DNA of 64,000 bases. Source: Triangularia verruculosa (lineage: Eukaryota; Ascomycota; Sordariomycetes; Sordariales; Podosporaceae). Of the stretch, positions 44,750-57,001 are shown piece after piece. Made by a program: the position numbers and the translations under genes. Location of the stretch: contig MU863908.1 in the NCBI GenBank assembly GCA_033296885.1, forward strand, positions 124,001 to 188,000. The letters run 5' to 3'. A model generated the notes under the pieces. That model saw nothing but the letters and a program-made list of their open reading frames with translations. It did no database searches and was not told the origin of the DNA. Every line of letters begins with the position of its first letter. Position 1 is the first letter of the stretch.

Positions 44750-45676
44750 TCACCAATCCAAAAAGTACGCAATCCCATCCAGCAGCGCGCTCCCACCAAC
44801 ACGAGCATGATCCATCCCCGCATACTCCTTCACCACCACATCCCTCATCTTCCCACTCCCAACAAGCCTATCAAACAGCTCATGACTCCCCTTACCCGGA
44901 CTAAACCGCTGCAGCCGCCCCCTCCTCCCCTGGAACTGCTCCTCCGTCTGCGTCCTCTTGCGCAATGGATAATCCTCCAGCTCGCCATACCCGATAAACA
45001 CCGCCGGTCTCGTCTGGTTTTGCCCAAACTCGACCTCGCCGGGAATCTCCATCCCATCCCCCAGCCGCCGGGTCACATTCCCCATTATCGTCCCGTTGTT
45101 CAGCGTCAACGACGGGCTGGCAGCGATGAACGTGTCAAAGAGATCTGGCCTTGTGATGAGAGCGTATGTGACGAATATTCCGCCGCTTGAGTGGCCGTAT
45201 ACAGCGTCACGGGTGAAGTTTACGCCGGGGAAGATGGTGTTTTGGACCCATGGCCGCAGGGTAAAGTCGATGAAGTTGATGAAAATGTCCGCGCCCGAGG
45301 GCACGGGGGCTCCGGGGATAGGCGCGTTAAAGTCGATGCTGCGCTGGGTGAGAGCGTAGACGTTGTCGGTCAGGGGGTAGCCGATTCCGACGACGAGGGC
45401 GTCAGGTTGGGTAGCGTCGACTGGTTTGCTGCGCTTCAGGTGCTCGGCGGCGGTCATGGCTAGGGCGTTGCCATCTGTGACATAGATTGTAAGTGCTGTT
45501 TTGTTGGTGATTTCTGTCGTGGGAAGTGACGACGGCCCCCATTCAAAGGGGTAAGAGAGGGAGATTTGGTAGGTCACGTTTGAAGAGGGGGATGTGGCGT
45601 TGTAGAAGAGCATGTTGGGGAGAAAGGTTGGTGGGAGTGGTGGGAAGGGGGTGAATGTCCACGGTATAATGGCCAT
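44750..45676 (-). CDS. Alpha/beta-hydrolase, IroE/Fes-type esterase-like, 308 aa
   Basis: The frame is open from 45925, but the start MAIIPWTFTP at 45676 fits best; the upstream residues lack family features. GHSSGGIF (Ser163) is the nucleophile elbow. Earlier come ALTIYVTDGNALAMTAAEHL and ALVVGIGYPLTDNVYALTQR, and near the end KGSHELF and DHARVGGSALLDGIAYFL, as in the esterase family (PF00756) of siderophore-releasing enzymes and their fungal relatives. No obvious signal peptide. It may hydrolyse ferri-siderophore ester bonds; other ester substrates are possible. The frame is intact. Confidence 0.75.
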   Translation of the reverse strand: MAIIPWTFTPFPPLPPTFLPNMLFYNATSPSSNVTYQISLSYPFEWGPSSLPTTEITNKTALTIYVTDGNALAMTAAEHLKRSKPVDATQPDALVVGIGYPLTDNVYALTQRSIDFNAPIPGAPVPSGADIFINFIDFTLRPWVQNTIFPGVNFTRDAVYGHSSGGIFVTYALITRPDLFDTFIAASPSLTLNNGTIMGNVTRRLGDGMEIPGEVEFGQNQTRPAVFIGYGELEDYPLRKRTQTEEQFQGRRGRLQRFSPGKGSHELFDRLVGSGKMRDVVVKEYAGMDHARVGGSALLDGIAYFLDW

Positions 45677-46079
45677 ATTGATGCAGAAAATACAGGTAGG
45701 GTTATCTACAAGGTGATGATTTGGTTCTGCTTGAACAACAAAGCTTGGGTTCACTGTGATTCTAGTTTGAGAGAATTGGGATGCAAAATATGATGTTTGT
45801 CTTGCTGTATGCGGGGTACTGCTCGGATTCACTGTGATATCCCCGCGGGCACTTCCCATCTTGAACTGGTCTCGGCATAGCTCAAGCCGAGGGGCTGCTT
45901 CCAACTTGGCCTTTCTTCCATGCAACTCGCTGACAACAGTGCCAAATACTCGACATACTCAAACCCGGTGCAGCTGCGCCTTTGAGCTGTGTTGGCAATA
46001 TGCGCGCCTACCTACAGTTTCAGATCGGACGGCTGTTTCCTGAACTGTTAAGAGGTTAGCTTGAAGTCAAGGTTCACGT
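45677..46079. other. Intergenic, nothing recognised
   Basis: This is the promoter side of the esterase gene. The short frame at 45834-46043 is unsupported. Confidence 0.4.
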
Positions 46080-47747
46080 TCATGGAGGCAGTAGCTGACT
46101 TACCGACCATGCACCTGAAGAAGCTCGAGTGTCTGGGCTCTTCTTGAACACTTTTTTGCCGCCATTACTAGGCAGTCTGGACTCCATCACCCAAGCGAGT
46201 CCATCGATGTTGCCTTTTTTGTCTACAACAAAGTCTACAATGTAGTACTCCAGGGTGTAAAATGAAACTGCGCGGGCCCTTTGAATAGTCTCTTCGAATG
46301 GCATAATACAGGTGAAATAGTCGTCCTGGTAGTGCTTCAGTGTATATTCTTGGGACCTTAGGCTTGGGTGGCCATGAACAGGCGACCAGCTTTCTCATAC
46401 ACAGTGATGAAGAAGGTCTTGGGTTGGTTCCAGTACGTGCCCGTGTATGCACTGAGGGGTCTGGCCTTGGTCCCCAGTGTTCTCCTATCATCCAGGTATC
46501 TGCGAAGATGTCTCAAGTGGTTGACTCCCTTGCCGTAAAACTTCCTAGCGATCTCAACATAGTCATTCGGCTCTCGGACACGTAAGATTGTCTCGAGGAC
46601 GAGCTGTCCAATGAGGTCGGCCGTGTCGACCATAGGCATTGAGTTTTGGAGTACCACCACACCGGATTCGATATCCGGGGCTAAGTATACGATTGAAGTA
46701 CTACCTGGCATACAGCCGTGATGCCAAAGTATCAGCGAGGAGTTTTCCTTGCCCACTATGGGGCTGCCACCATACATGGCATTTCCCGACAATAAGCCTA
46801 GCCTGCCTGGTAGCTGAGATCTGCCCCAACCCAATGCATATCCTTGCTCTCTCCACGATACACCCGGAAGACGAGCGTGATTGGTCGTGAGCATGCGGCA
46901 GTTCTTGAAAGGCGAAGACTCAGAGGAGTCCGAACCAGAGGAGAACTGGAAGTTGGTCTCCTGCATAAAGCTCTTGTAGAAAGTCAACATATCGCGGAGC
47001 GTGGATTTGACTCCACCAGCCGCCTCCATGGTTGTGCCATTTCCAAGAGCCGGCCTTGCGATCTCCTCTGTCGAGAGATCTTCAAGAATGCCGTAGGACT
47101 TGGCCTCATTGTCATCGCCCGACTCCCATGCTGTTGATGTCCTCGACATGCCAAGGGGCGCGAATAACTGGTCGTATAAAAGGTTGGAAACGCTTTGGTT
47201 TGTGGTTCTTTCCAAGATTTGGGCCACGATCTCATAGCCCCAGTTGTTGTACTCCAAACTCTGTCTGAAGGGCTCTGAAACGGGCAAGGTCCGGAACGTC
47301 GGAAGGACCTGCGATTTATGCAGGTAAACAACATTATCAGCGCCCATCCAGAAATCGTCAAGACTCGAGAGGCCGGTTCGGTGGGACAGCAAATCGACAA
47401 CCGTGCAATTGTCCTCAATCTGCTTACCGGCGCTGGAAAAGTCGGGCAACCGGATCTTGATAGGCTTGAACCAATCCAGTGCTTCTCGGTGCGCCTCTAT
47501 TCCAACGAGAGAGGAGAACACGGCCTTGCTTAAGGAGTTGATATTGTAGCGCGTGTCATCGTTTGCTGCCACTCTATTCTAAACGTCGCGATAGACTAGG
47601 TGATATATGCTAGTAATCTTCCCGTCAGAAATAACCCCAATACCAACTCCAGGTGTGCCGGTGATGTCCATGATAGCCTCGACGGCCTTTAAGGCTTGCC
47701 CGAGGTCGAGCTGTATAATGGGGTTTTCGTGGAGCTAGAGATAGGTC
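46080..47747 (-). pseudogene. Beta-lactamase-like serine hydrolase, disabled
   Basis: The minus strand reads QLDLGQALKAVEAIMDITGT and PGVGIGVISDGKITS, then YRDV, a TAG (47584-47582), and NRVAANDDTRYNINSLSKA with the S-x-x-K catalytic motif. YNNWGYEIVAQIL (Y-x-N-type motif) and GLLSGNAMYGGSP follow, as in the fungal beta-lactamase/transpeptidase-like family. A stop near 46358 ends the long frame at FMATQA. The expected continuation RSQEYTLKHYQDDYF and TLEYYIVDFVVDKKGNIDGL lies in the next frame, so one base is missing near 46355. A further TAG lies near 47745. A premature stop plus a frameshift indicate a dead gene. It borders the RIP-mutated repeat block. No intact ATG was found. Confidence 0.72.
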
Positions 47748-48105
47748 TAAAGAACGTAACTGATAATCGCGTTCCAGATTCGCTAGGCGATAAGGGTTCC
47801 GACGTTTCTACGATAGGTGTAGCTGGGGAAGTCGGAAAGTGGGTGATCTGTCGTGCAATTGAAGGTCACGTATTAAAAGAGCAGATGAATAGAGCGATAG
47901 TTTTAGGACCCCCCGATTTATCTTTTAGGACCCCCTCCTAAATTATCTTTCAAGGCCTTTCACCTATCTTTTAATACCTTTTACTATCTTTTAAGGCCTT
48001 TTACTATCTTTTAAAGCCTTTTACTATCTTTTAAAGCCTTTTAACTATCCTTTAATATTATATACCTACTTTATAGTGCTAATTATTTTATTTTAGATAT
48101 ATATA

Positions 48106-48503
48106 TATCACGAATATAATGTGGACACCCGAGGAGAACAACCAATGGGAGAGAGGAAGCACGATAGCCAATTAAAGGAAAGGAGGATAGACCAATAAGA
48201 GGAGGATCATCCGGGACACGAGGAATCATAAATGATTCCTGGGAATCATTATGATTTTTAATAGGTAGTTATAATCTTCGAAGAATAAGAGTAATCTAGG
48301 TTTTAGTACTAGGTTTATATATACGGAGGAACTAGATAACTTATAGATAGTTCCGTAATATATAATTACAGCTTATATTCACGGTATCTTATATTTACAT
48401 TAAAATATCTTATTATATACTATTTAGCTGCACCGAACCAATTATCAGAAATTACCTTTAACTAAATATCCCTTTTAAAGGTTCTATATAGGGGTTCGTT
48501 ATA
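48106..48503 (+). repeat. 5' LTR
   Basis: 398 bp, from TATCACGAATATAAT to GGGGTTCGTTATA; the original TGTTACG...CGTCACA ends are mutated by transitions. Aligns without length change to 55236-55633 and 62482-62879. Confidence 0.88.
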
Positions 48504-51500
48504 TATTATATACTTACTTTAACTCTATTATCGGATAAATTAAAGGCGCTAAATTAAACGCTATAGCCGGAAATACTAATACCTAACCCACTATCGACTA
48601 ACTTTTTACTTATATTTAAAAGCTCGAGGATAAGTCGCGCTTCTCTTATAATACCCTCACGTAAAAGAACGGCGTACTCTATCGGGAGATCGGTACCTTA
48701 TATAAAGAAGGGGACTGCGCTAAGCTTAAAGCTCCCGACCGTTATAAAGGAACAAAAGGAAAACTAAGGGGATTTTTAATCTAACTTAAGGTATACTTTC
48801 GGTACTACCCTTCCCGTTTTCCAAACGAAAAGTCCAAAATAGTATATACTACATCTAAGCTCAAAGATAAAGCACTCACCTAATTTAAACCTATCCTAAA
48901 AGACTACTTTAATAATAAATACGACGAGAGGGAGGATATTATTAAAAAGTATTTTAAAACGTATAAAGGATTTAAAGAAAAAATCAAAAAGATATTTAGA
49001 GAGTATAATAAAAGTAAGCGTACTTAAGAATAACTAATTAACTTTAAATAAATTAAATCTACTACCGATTATATTATAGTATTTAAAACGAATATACTCC
49101 GTAGCGAAATTAACGACGAAGGATTAATATAATTATTTTATAATAAGTTTAAAGAAAAAGTTAAAGACGAACTATACCGATAAGAGCGACTAAAGATAAT
49201 CAACGAGTATATTGCGATAACGGTCCGTATCGACGATCGGTAATACTAACGCCGCAAAGAGCATAAAGGCACACGCATACTAAGACCCTACCGGCCTAAC
49301 GATAAAAGAAAAAGACGGCTTTACGGGACTTACGTCTTAAAGACTACCTATATAGGGCCTATAAAAGTAGACGTAATATAGAAGTGGTTTAAAAGAAAGA
49401 ACGATGTTAAATACTTTAATTATAGGAAAATAAACTACTTTAAAAAAGATTACCGGTTACCTAAATAGTTCGGTTAAAAAGAAAAAGAAACGGCGATAGT
49501 AGTTAAAACTATATAAATTATCGAGATCTCTAGTACCGAGTACGCTTATAAAGATTTACAGGACTTAGCGAATAACTACACCGATAGTAACTATAAGTAC
49601 GAAGCCTAGAAAAGAAAATTAACGGTCGATTCCGAAGGAGAAAACCGTATAATAGAATAAAAACTACCAATTAAAGAGGCTATAAAACTAAAAGAAAGCA
49701 CTACTCTAGGGCCCTTTAAGGAGACTATACAACGATTAAAGCAGGTTTTTACTTTAACTAATACCTCGGACTAAGATACAGAAGGAACAATAAAGTAAAC
49801 GGAGAAACGAGTTTTAAAACTCGAGGAAACAATAGCAGAACTTTAAAAATAGCAAAAAACTATTAAATAATAATACCGCGACCTCGAAAATAAGGTAACA
49901 TAAACTACTAATAATAATTAGCTAACTATATAGCTATAGTAAAGAAACGAATATTAGATTATCCTAAAGGAAGAGTTTAATAATAAGTTTATAATAACTA
50001 TTATTAATAAAAAGACTTAAAGTAAATATTAGGTATTATAACCGACGGTTAATACCGGACTTACGATAGTATTAAGAGAATACTTAACTTTCGAGTAATA
50101 TACCCGTTACGAAGGAGATACTCCGTAAGTCCACCTATAATACCCGGAATATAAAAGGATGCTATAGTTCTAGTATATCGCTTACGTATATAAAAAGCAC
50201 TATTAATTAAAAGCTCTTAACCGATATTAGCCGATTAAAGAGTTCGCTTTAACGGGCAAACCGGTATTAGTACGGAATATACTTGCGAGATAAGGAGCAC
50301 TGGAAGAAGAATTAAACGACTATTTTCTATGGAAAATAGGAGACCTAATCGAACAAAAAAGACTCCAGGTTATACATATTATACCTAAGTATATAAAGTG
50401 CTACCTCGATTAAATAGTAAATTAAGGAGAAAATACCGCCGATAGGGAGGAATTCGGCTTAATATAGTATAAGAATGCGGATTACGCTTTTTACCTATAA
50501 ACGAAAGCCCGAAAATACTACGAAACTAGCCCCAAAGTACGAAAAGTACGCAATAAAAAAAGGGCCCAAAATAGTACTAAATATAAGAAGTAAAAGGAAG
50601 CCTAACGATAATAGTTAACCGATTTCGAACTACTAGATAGTTTAATCGAAGAAAACGCTTTAAAAGTATAATAATAATCGGGAAAAGGGCTACGGCCTTT
50701 CGTAAAAGCCGAAAACCTCTAAAGGACTACGAACGATACGTTAGCGAAGTCGCTGTGGTATAAAAAAGGAGTATAAAAAATAAGAGCCTACGGGTAGTAG
50801 TACGTTAAAAGGGTTTTTAAATATAAATACTCGTAAATAATAAAGTAGAAACGGATTTAATTTTACCTAAGTTTATATAATAAACCCGAGTTCTATAAAG
50901 GAAAAAAAAAAAAAAGGTTATTATAAAAGGACCCTTCCTTACATAGTTAATAATTAAAGAGACGGTACTACTAGATATCACTATATTAGGAAAAATAATA
51001 AAAGTAATTTTCAATATCGTAAATATAAAGCTAAAAAAGGATATAATCCTAAGGTAACTATAGTACAAGGACTATAACCTAAATATCGATTAGAAGGACG
51101 GTAGCCACCTATAACCGAAGAAACATCAGAAATATCTAATTAACGATAAGAGATTAGAGGCACGGCAAGAGCAAAGTGCGGGATAAGTACCCTTTACGGT
51201 ACCACTATAAGAGATACGAGAGGTATTAGTATACTTAATCGATAAGGGCGGTAAAGTCGAAGAAGTAGGGTTAGTAGGAACAATTATATTAGTGGAAATT
51301 ACAGCAGTAATAAAAGACAAATACACCTATTATAATAATATAAAGAAAGGCGAAAAAAAGGAAATACCGGTAAAGTACCGGGGGTATCCGGTATTTACAG
51401 CAAAACACCTTCAAAGTCTACCAGAGAGGGGACTATAAGATTACGAAATTAAGCTTAAAAAAGGAGCAAAATTTAAACTTTTCTAAGTCTACTATACTAA

Positions 51501-54500
51501 CGATAAGTAAAGTAAAAAGTTACGAAAGTATTTGGACGAAAATATCAAAAAAAAGTATATCAAAACATCCATATCGCTAGCCGGGTACCTTATTTTCTTC
51601 GTACCGAAGAAGAACGGAAGCCCGCGACTATATATAGATTATCGACAACTAAATTAAGAGACAGTAAAGAATAGTTACCTACTACTATTAATTTCGCGGT
51701 TACGGAGTTAACTATTAAGGGTATAATAGTTTACTAAACTTAATATACTAGTCGGATACGCGTATATACGAATTAAGGAGGAAGATAAATAGAAGATAGC
51801 TTTTCGTACGCCTTATAGGCATTTTAAGTACTTCGTTATACTATTCAGGCTTATAAATATACTAGCGATTTTCTAAGCCCTTATTAATTATATAATTCAC
51901 CAGTACCTCGATAAAATAATAATTTACTACCTCGATGATATTCTTATCTACTTACGTACTTTAAAAGAGTATAAATAGTACGTTAAAGAGATTTTAAACG
52001 CGTTATATAAAGCCGGATTATCGATTAATAAAGATAAAAGCGAGTTCTATATATAAAAGACGGTCTACTTAAAATATCTTATTTCGCTAAGAGAAGTATA
52101 AATAGAATTAGGGAAAATTACAGTAATTAAAAATTAACCGAGATTATAAGTAGAAACGGCCGAATAATTAAAAATAAAAGTTTAAAAGTTTTTAAGATTT
52201 ATAAACTTTTATCGGATATTTATACGGAACTATAATGTTATAACGAAACTATTAAACGACTTTATTAAAAAGAACGCCGAATTTAAATAGGAAAAGGAGT
52301 AAAAAGAGGCTTTTTAAACTATTAAAAACGCTATTACAGCGGATCTAATATTTAAGCTCCTTAACCTAAAATAACCTTTTAAAGTCGAAATAAATACCTC
52401 CGACTATACTATCGGAGGATAGTTAAGATAATAAAACGAAGATAGGAAATTACACCTAATAATATTTTTTTTAAAGAAATTAGAGGAACTACGTAAAAAT
52501 TACCCCATTTATAACAAAAAGCTACTTACTATTATGAAAGCCTTCGAGGAGTAGAGATTGTACCTCAGCGGTATTAATTACGAGGTCTAGGTCTATACGG
52601 ATTATAAGAACTTAAAATATTTCACTATTATTAAGGTCCTTAACGTTAAGTAAAGTAGGTAATTAGAATTCTTATTAAAATTTAATTTCTAGATCCACTA
52701 TAAGAAAGGGTCTAAAAACGTAAAAGTAAACGCTCTAAATAAAAAGGCGGACCACTATAAAGAGAAGGTGGGAGAAGAGTTACCACCTTTACTATAGGAA
52801 ATAGTAGAAGGTACACTTAAACACCCGCTCTAATAGTAGGCCGAATATTACGCAGTATACCGAAAAGAATCCACCACCCACAAATACCAAGGCTATATCG
52901 ATAACAACGATCAAAAGCAATAGGCCGAATTAAAACTATTAGAGATTCAAAAGGACAATCGCTACCGGCTCTAGTACAACAATAAAGCCTACGTCGATCC
53001 AGGCCTACGGAAGACCTTAATTTAGGAGATCCATAAGTCGAAGTTCAGAGGATATATAGGAGTAGCTAAAATAATGGAGAAGATTAAATAATACTTTAAT
53101 TAACTAAGATTAAGAAAGAACGTAAAGGAAACGCTACGGAAGTATAACCTTTATAAAAGAACGAAAGTAGAGAGGTATAAATTATACGGATTTTTAAAAC
53201 TATTATTAGTAATAAAGTAATCCTAAAGTTCAGTATCTATAAACTTTATTATTAAACTATTAAAATCTAAGGATATAACTACAGGTATTAAATATAATAA
53301 TATCTTAACAATAATCGATAAGCTTACTAAGTAAATATATTTCCTACCTTATAAAGAGACCTAAACGGCAAAGTAATTAGCGGATATAGTATTTTAAAAT
53401 ATTATAGCGATATATATATAGCTAAAGGAATTTATTACGGATCGCGATACTAAGTTTATATCGAAGTTTTAAAAAGCTTTAATAAAGTAAGTAAAAGTAA
53501 AAAGTAAAGCGTCGTTAGTATACTACCCGTAAACGGACGGCTAAACGGAAAGATTTAACTAAATTATTAAATAATATTTTCGAAACTATATTAATTTTAA
53601 ATAAAATAATTAGGTCGAACTTTTATTAACGGCACAGCTTATATATAATATAACACTTACGGAGATAATAAAAGTTATACTATTTTTCGTAAACTATAAT
53701 TTTAAAGTAAATCTACGGTAAAAACCAGAGGTAAAGGTACTTAAGGCGGCAGTAAAGGTAAGGAAATTATATATACTATACGCTAAACTTAAAGAAAAAC
53801 TTAAATTCGTTCGAAAACGTATATGTAAGTACTATAATATTAAATAGTTTAAAGAATTTTACTTAAATAGGGAGGATAAAGTATTTTTATCGATACGTAA
53901 TTTACGTATAAAGAAACCGAGTAAAAAATTAGACTATAGGTAAGTAGGACTATTTAAAGTTAAAAAGAAGATATTAGAGATAATGTACAAGCTAAAGCTA
54001 CCTAATATAATACGCCTACGGTTATATACTTTTTACATCTTACTTTTAAAACCCGTACTACTAGTAAGTAAAACTAATACTTTAAAAGTAGCGAAAAACG
54101 AAGAAGAAAAGTACAATATAAAAGAAGTACTAGATTTATAGATTAACTAAAGGTAATTAGAATATTTAATTAACTAATTAGATTACCCAGTTATAAATAA
54201 TTCGTAAGAACCGGTAAAGAATTTAAACTACTCTGATAAACTAAAAGAATTCCATCGGTAGTACCTAGATCGACCTAAGCCGGAGTAAACAACTAAAAAA
54301 CGTACCTAAGTTACGGAAAGTACCTATAAACCTAGATACGGAAAACCTCGACGGAAATCAAATCCGCGCCTCCGACATAATAATCGACATACTATATACT
54401 ACACTATAAAGTTAATAGGGACCTAAGAACCTACCTATAACTAATACCACAAACCTTAATTACCCGGAAAGGTTAGGAGGATTTTATCGGAAAAACTATA

Positions 54501-55235
54501 GAAAGCTAAAGGAGGAGAGCAGCGAAGTAAACCCAATAATAGACTAAAAACCGAGTCACTTATAGGATCGACGAACCCGCCGGAGAAGTCTTAACCTAGT
54601 TAATCCAATGGTATAAAGGTCTAGTCGAAGGAGGGGTCTAATAAAGGTAAGGAAGCGACCTTACTAACGGCCTCCTAATACTTTAACTCTTCCAATTCCT
54701 TTATAATATTAAAACCCCGGAATATAACCCGTAATATCTTTTCGCGCTACATTTTCTTCTATTTACGCAAACGCCGAACCTTTTTATTCGCAATTTTAAC
54801 CTCTTCCTAAATACAACGGGCATTTATAGTAGTAACCTCCGCTTATTCCTTAATAAACTCGAACTCTACTTTTATAGCGTTATATTAAGAAATAATATAA
54901 GATAATTAACGAGGAGTTACTTTAAAAACGTCATAAAGCGAGAGAGTACGACGGATATACTCGAGGTAACGGGAGGACTCGGAGGGCGAAACGATGTAGG
55001 GAAGATTATAAGTAGAGTAAATAGAATAAGGGGTTAGTATAGCGAAGGGATAACGTAGTATTTTCGTTGCGAAATTGATATAAATTAATATTATTAAACG
55101 CTTAGGTTTATTTACGTAGTTAGATATTGTAGCGGGAAAAAATAAAGAGGAGGACTTATAGTGGGTAAGGATAATTATTAGTAAAAGGTTTTAAAATAAG
55201 GCCGCTGAAACGTCGACCTAAGAGGAGGAGTATCG

Positions 55236-55633
55236 TGTTACGAATATAATATAGATACCCGAGGAGAATAACCAATGGGAGAGAAGAAGTACGATAGCTA
55301 ATTAAAGGAAAGGAGGATAAACTAATAAAAGGAGGATTATCCGGGACACGAGGAATTATAAATAATTCCTGGGAATCATTATAATTCTTAATAGGCAGTT
55401 ATAATCCTCGAAGAATAAAAGTGATCCAGGTTTTAGCACTAGATCTATATATACGGAGGAACTAAATAACTTATAGATAGTTCCGCAGTATATAATTACA
55501 ACTTATATTCACGGTATCTTGTATTTACATTAAGATATCTTATTGTGTACTGTTTAGCTATACCGAACCAATTGTCAGAAGTTGCCTTCAACCGAGTATC
55601 CCTTTCAGAGGTTCTATACAGGGGTTCGTCACA
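55236..55633 (+). repeat. 3' LTR
   Basis: 398 bp, from TGTTACGAATATAAT to GGGGTTCGTCACA, keeping the TG...CA ends. The ATATA following it is the second target-duplication copy. Confidence 0.9.
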
Positions 55634-55683
55634 ATATAGCTCGAGGGTCTTAAAAGATAAATCGGGGGGTCCTAAAACTATCG

Positions 55684-56244
55684 GTCGATACAAATAGATG
55701 TGGGGTTAAAGTTAAACACCAAAACAAAGAGGTAATAGCAATGCTTAAAGTAGTTAAGGGCCTGCAGGTTTCTCTAACTACTACTTATATAGTCACACCC
55801 GACAAAATTTTTGGCTCAGTCCGTATTGGTCTTACAAAGTGAGCAAAAGCTGAAGTGGGTCTAAGGACCATTCGGCTATACTTGCCGCAATAAAAACTAA
55901 TTATAACTTCCGTTTTCTCTTTGCGCGTGCTAATAGCCCGTTATTAAACCCACTAGAACCACTATTTATATTAAAATTGCAACTTTAAATATAGACGAAC
56001 TTGTTTATTTTTTTAATAGAAGAAGATACTTATAAATTGCATATTTATAAATATCTAGTTATATAGCTTTAATTACTATAATTTAAAGATTACGTAAAAA
56101 TGGCGAGAATGTATATAGTAGATTACCTATCCGTTACCCGAGTTTTCATTTTGCCATCTCTTTAATAGAGGAATATATACTAAGAAACAGTAAAGGTACC
56201 TAGTAGATTAATTTAATAAGCGTATACTAACCTTAAGAGATAAG
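55684..56244. other. Repeat-block DNA, unrecognised
   Basis: The part at 55760-55960 is less AT-rich than its surroundings and contains GTCACACCCGACAAAATTTT and TTGGCTCAGTCCGTATTGGT, which looks like the end of another mobile element, but I cannot name it. No coding frame is supported. Confidence 0.3.
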
Positions 56245-56434
56245 TGTAACGAACCCTTATATAGAACCTCTAAAAGGGATACTCGGTTGAAGGCTACTTT
56301 TGATAATTAGTTTAGTATAGTTAAATAATATATAATAAGATATTTTAATATAAATATAAAATACCGTAAATATAAGCTATAATTATATAGTACGGAACTA
56401 TTTATAAGCTATTTAGTTCCTCTGTATATATAGA
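56245..56434 (-). repeat. Truncated LTR of the same family, inverted
   Basis: Begins TGTAACGAACCCTTATATAG, the reverse complement of the 3' end of the 398-bp LTR, and stays similar for about 190 bp until TATATAGAC. The rest of the LTR is missing, so this is a fragment cut by a later event. Confidence 0.8.
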
Positions 56435-57001
56435 CTTCTTTCTATTTAAATACTCGTCCTACTATAGCCCCGATCGCTCTTAGCACTTTACATCCTGCGA
56501 TATACTCGCCGTACTATACCTTCGATCACCCCGAGCATCTTACATCCTATAATATACTCGTAGGTTTTAACGCCTTAGTACTTCGAGCCTGCTCCCACTA
56601 GTTGCCTCCTAGCTCCTTAATAGTTGGCTCGGGACGCCCCGCGCCCCATATATTGTACGACCTGCACTTGGTTAACTTGTGATAAATAAGCTATTGATCT
56701 CCGTACCTTAATATTGGTTATATTAGGCTTTTCGCCGTATATTAGTTCGTAAGGTGTTTTAAAATGAAGGCTACTATAGGGGGTTCAGTTATATAAATAT
56801 ACTGAAGCTTGTAAAGCCTCTCCCTATAAGTAAGTAAGTGCCGCTACTTAAACTAATAAGGCTCTAACCTTATATAATAAGGTCCTATTTATACGTTCAG
56901 CTAGGCCATGAGCCTCCTTAGTATAAGGACTATTTACTTAATGGATTATACTATTTTTAAGTAAAGAATCTGTTAAAGTACAGCACTTATTTGTAGACTT
57001 T
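56435..57001 (-). pseudogene. Ty1/copia-type integrase remnant
   Basis: The minus strand between about 57000 and 56690 reads NSPYTKEAHGLAERINRTLL, EALQASVYLYN, TPYSSLHFKTPYELIYGEKP with several stops. This is the conserved C-terminal integrase region of copia elements (usually AER-NRT, AVYL-NRTP, TPYE-W-G-KP). A ~55-bp unit is repeated in tandem at about 56490-56580. Both ends of the element are missing. Confidence 0.7.

Larger units (their letters stand above)
48106..55633 (+). mobile_element. Full-length Ty3/gypsy chromovirus-type LTR retrotransposon, RIP-inactivated
   Basis: Two LTRs of exactly 398 bp (48106-48503 and 55236-55633) flank 6732 bp, and ATATA is present directly outside both ends (48101-48105, 55634-55638). 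Reading through stop codons on the plus strand gives a gag zinc knuckle near 49411-49460 (all three Cys and the His changed to Tyr) and reverse transcriptase near 51600-51970 (DYRQLN; YLDDILIY). RNase H lies near 52380-52720, integrase near 53400-53600 (DRDTKF, YYPQTDGQTERFNQ with stops) and a C-terminal chromodomain-like block near 54110-54290. Domain order RT-RNase H-IN and the chromodomain place it in the chromoviruses. Differences between LTRs are almost all C/T or G/A. It cannot encode protein now. Confidence 0.9.
47895..55683. mobile_element. Small inverted-repeat element (MITE-like) split by an LTR retroelement
   Basis: The left end (47895-47934) begins CGATAGTTTTAGGACCCCCC, and the right end (55643-55683) is its reverse complement over about 39 bp. 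Inside the left end are four to five ~20-bp subrepeats (TTTTAAGGCCTTTTACTATC type, 47945-48050) and then TAGTGCTAATTATTTT. Excluding the inserted retroelement and one ATATA copy the element is about 260 bp, so it has no coding capacity. The sequence is AT-shifted compared with the relic at 14967-15007. Its own target duplication is not clear. Confidence 0.75.

Noticed and set aside
28869..47747. Idea that the secreted-enzyme genes are cargo of a giant element led by the DUF3435 gene
   Set aside because: The DUF3435 remnant reads away from them and no element boundaries were found around them.
50817..51326. Two minus-strand frames inside the retroelement
   Set aside because: Chance openings in AT-rich mutated DNA; the element's own proteins read on the plus strand.
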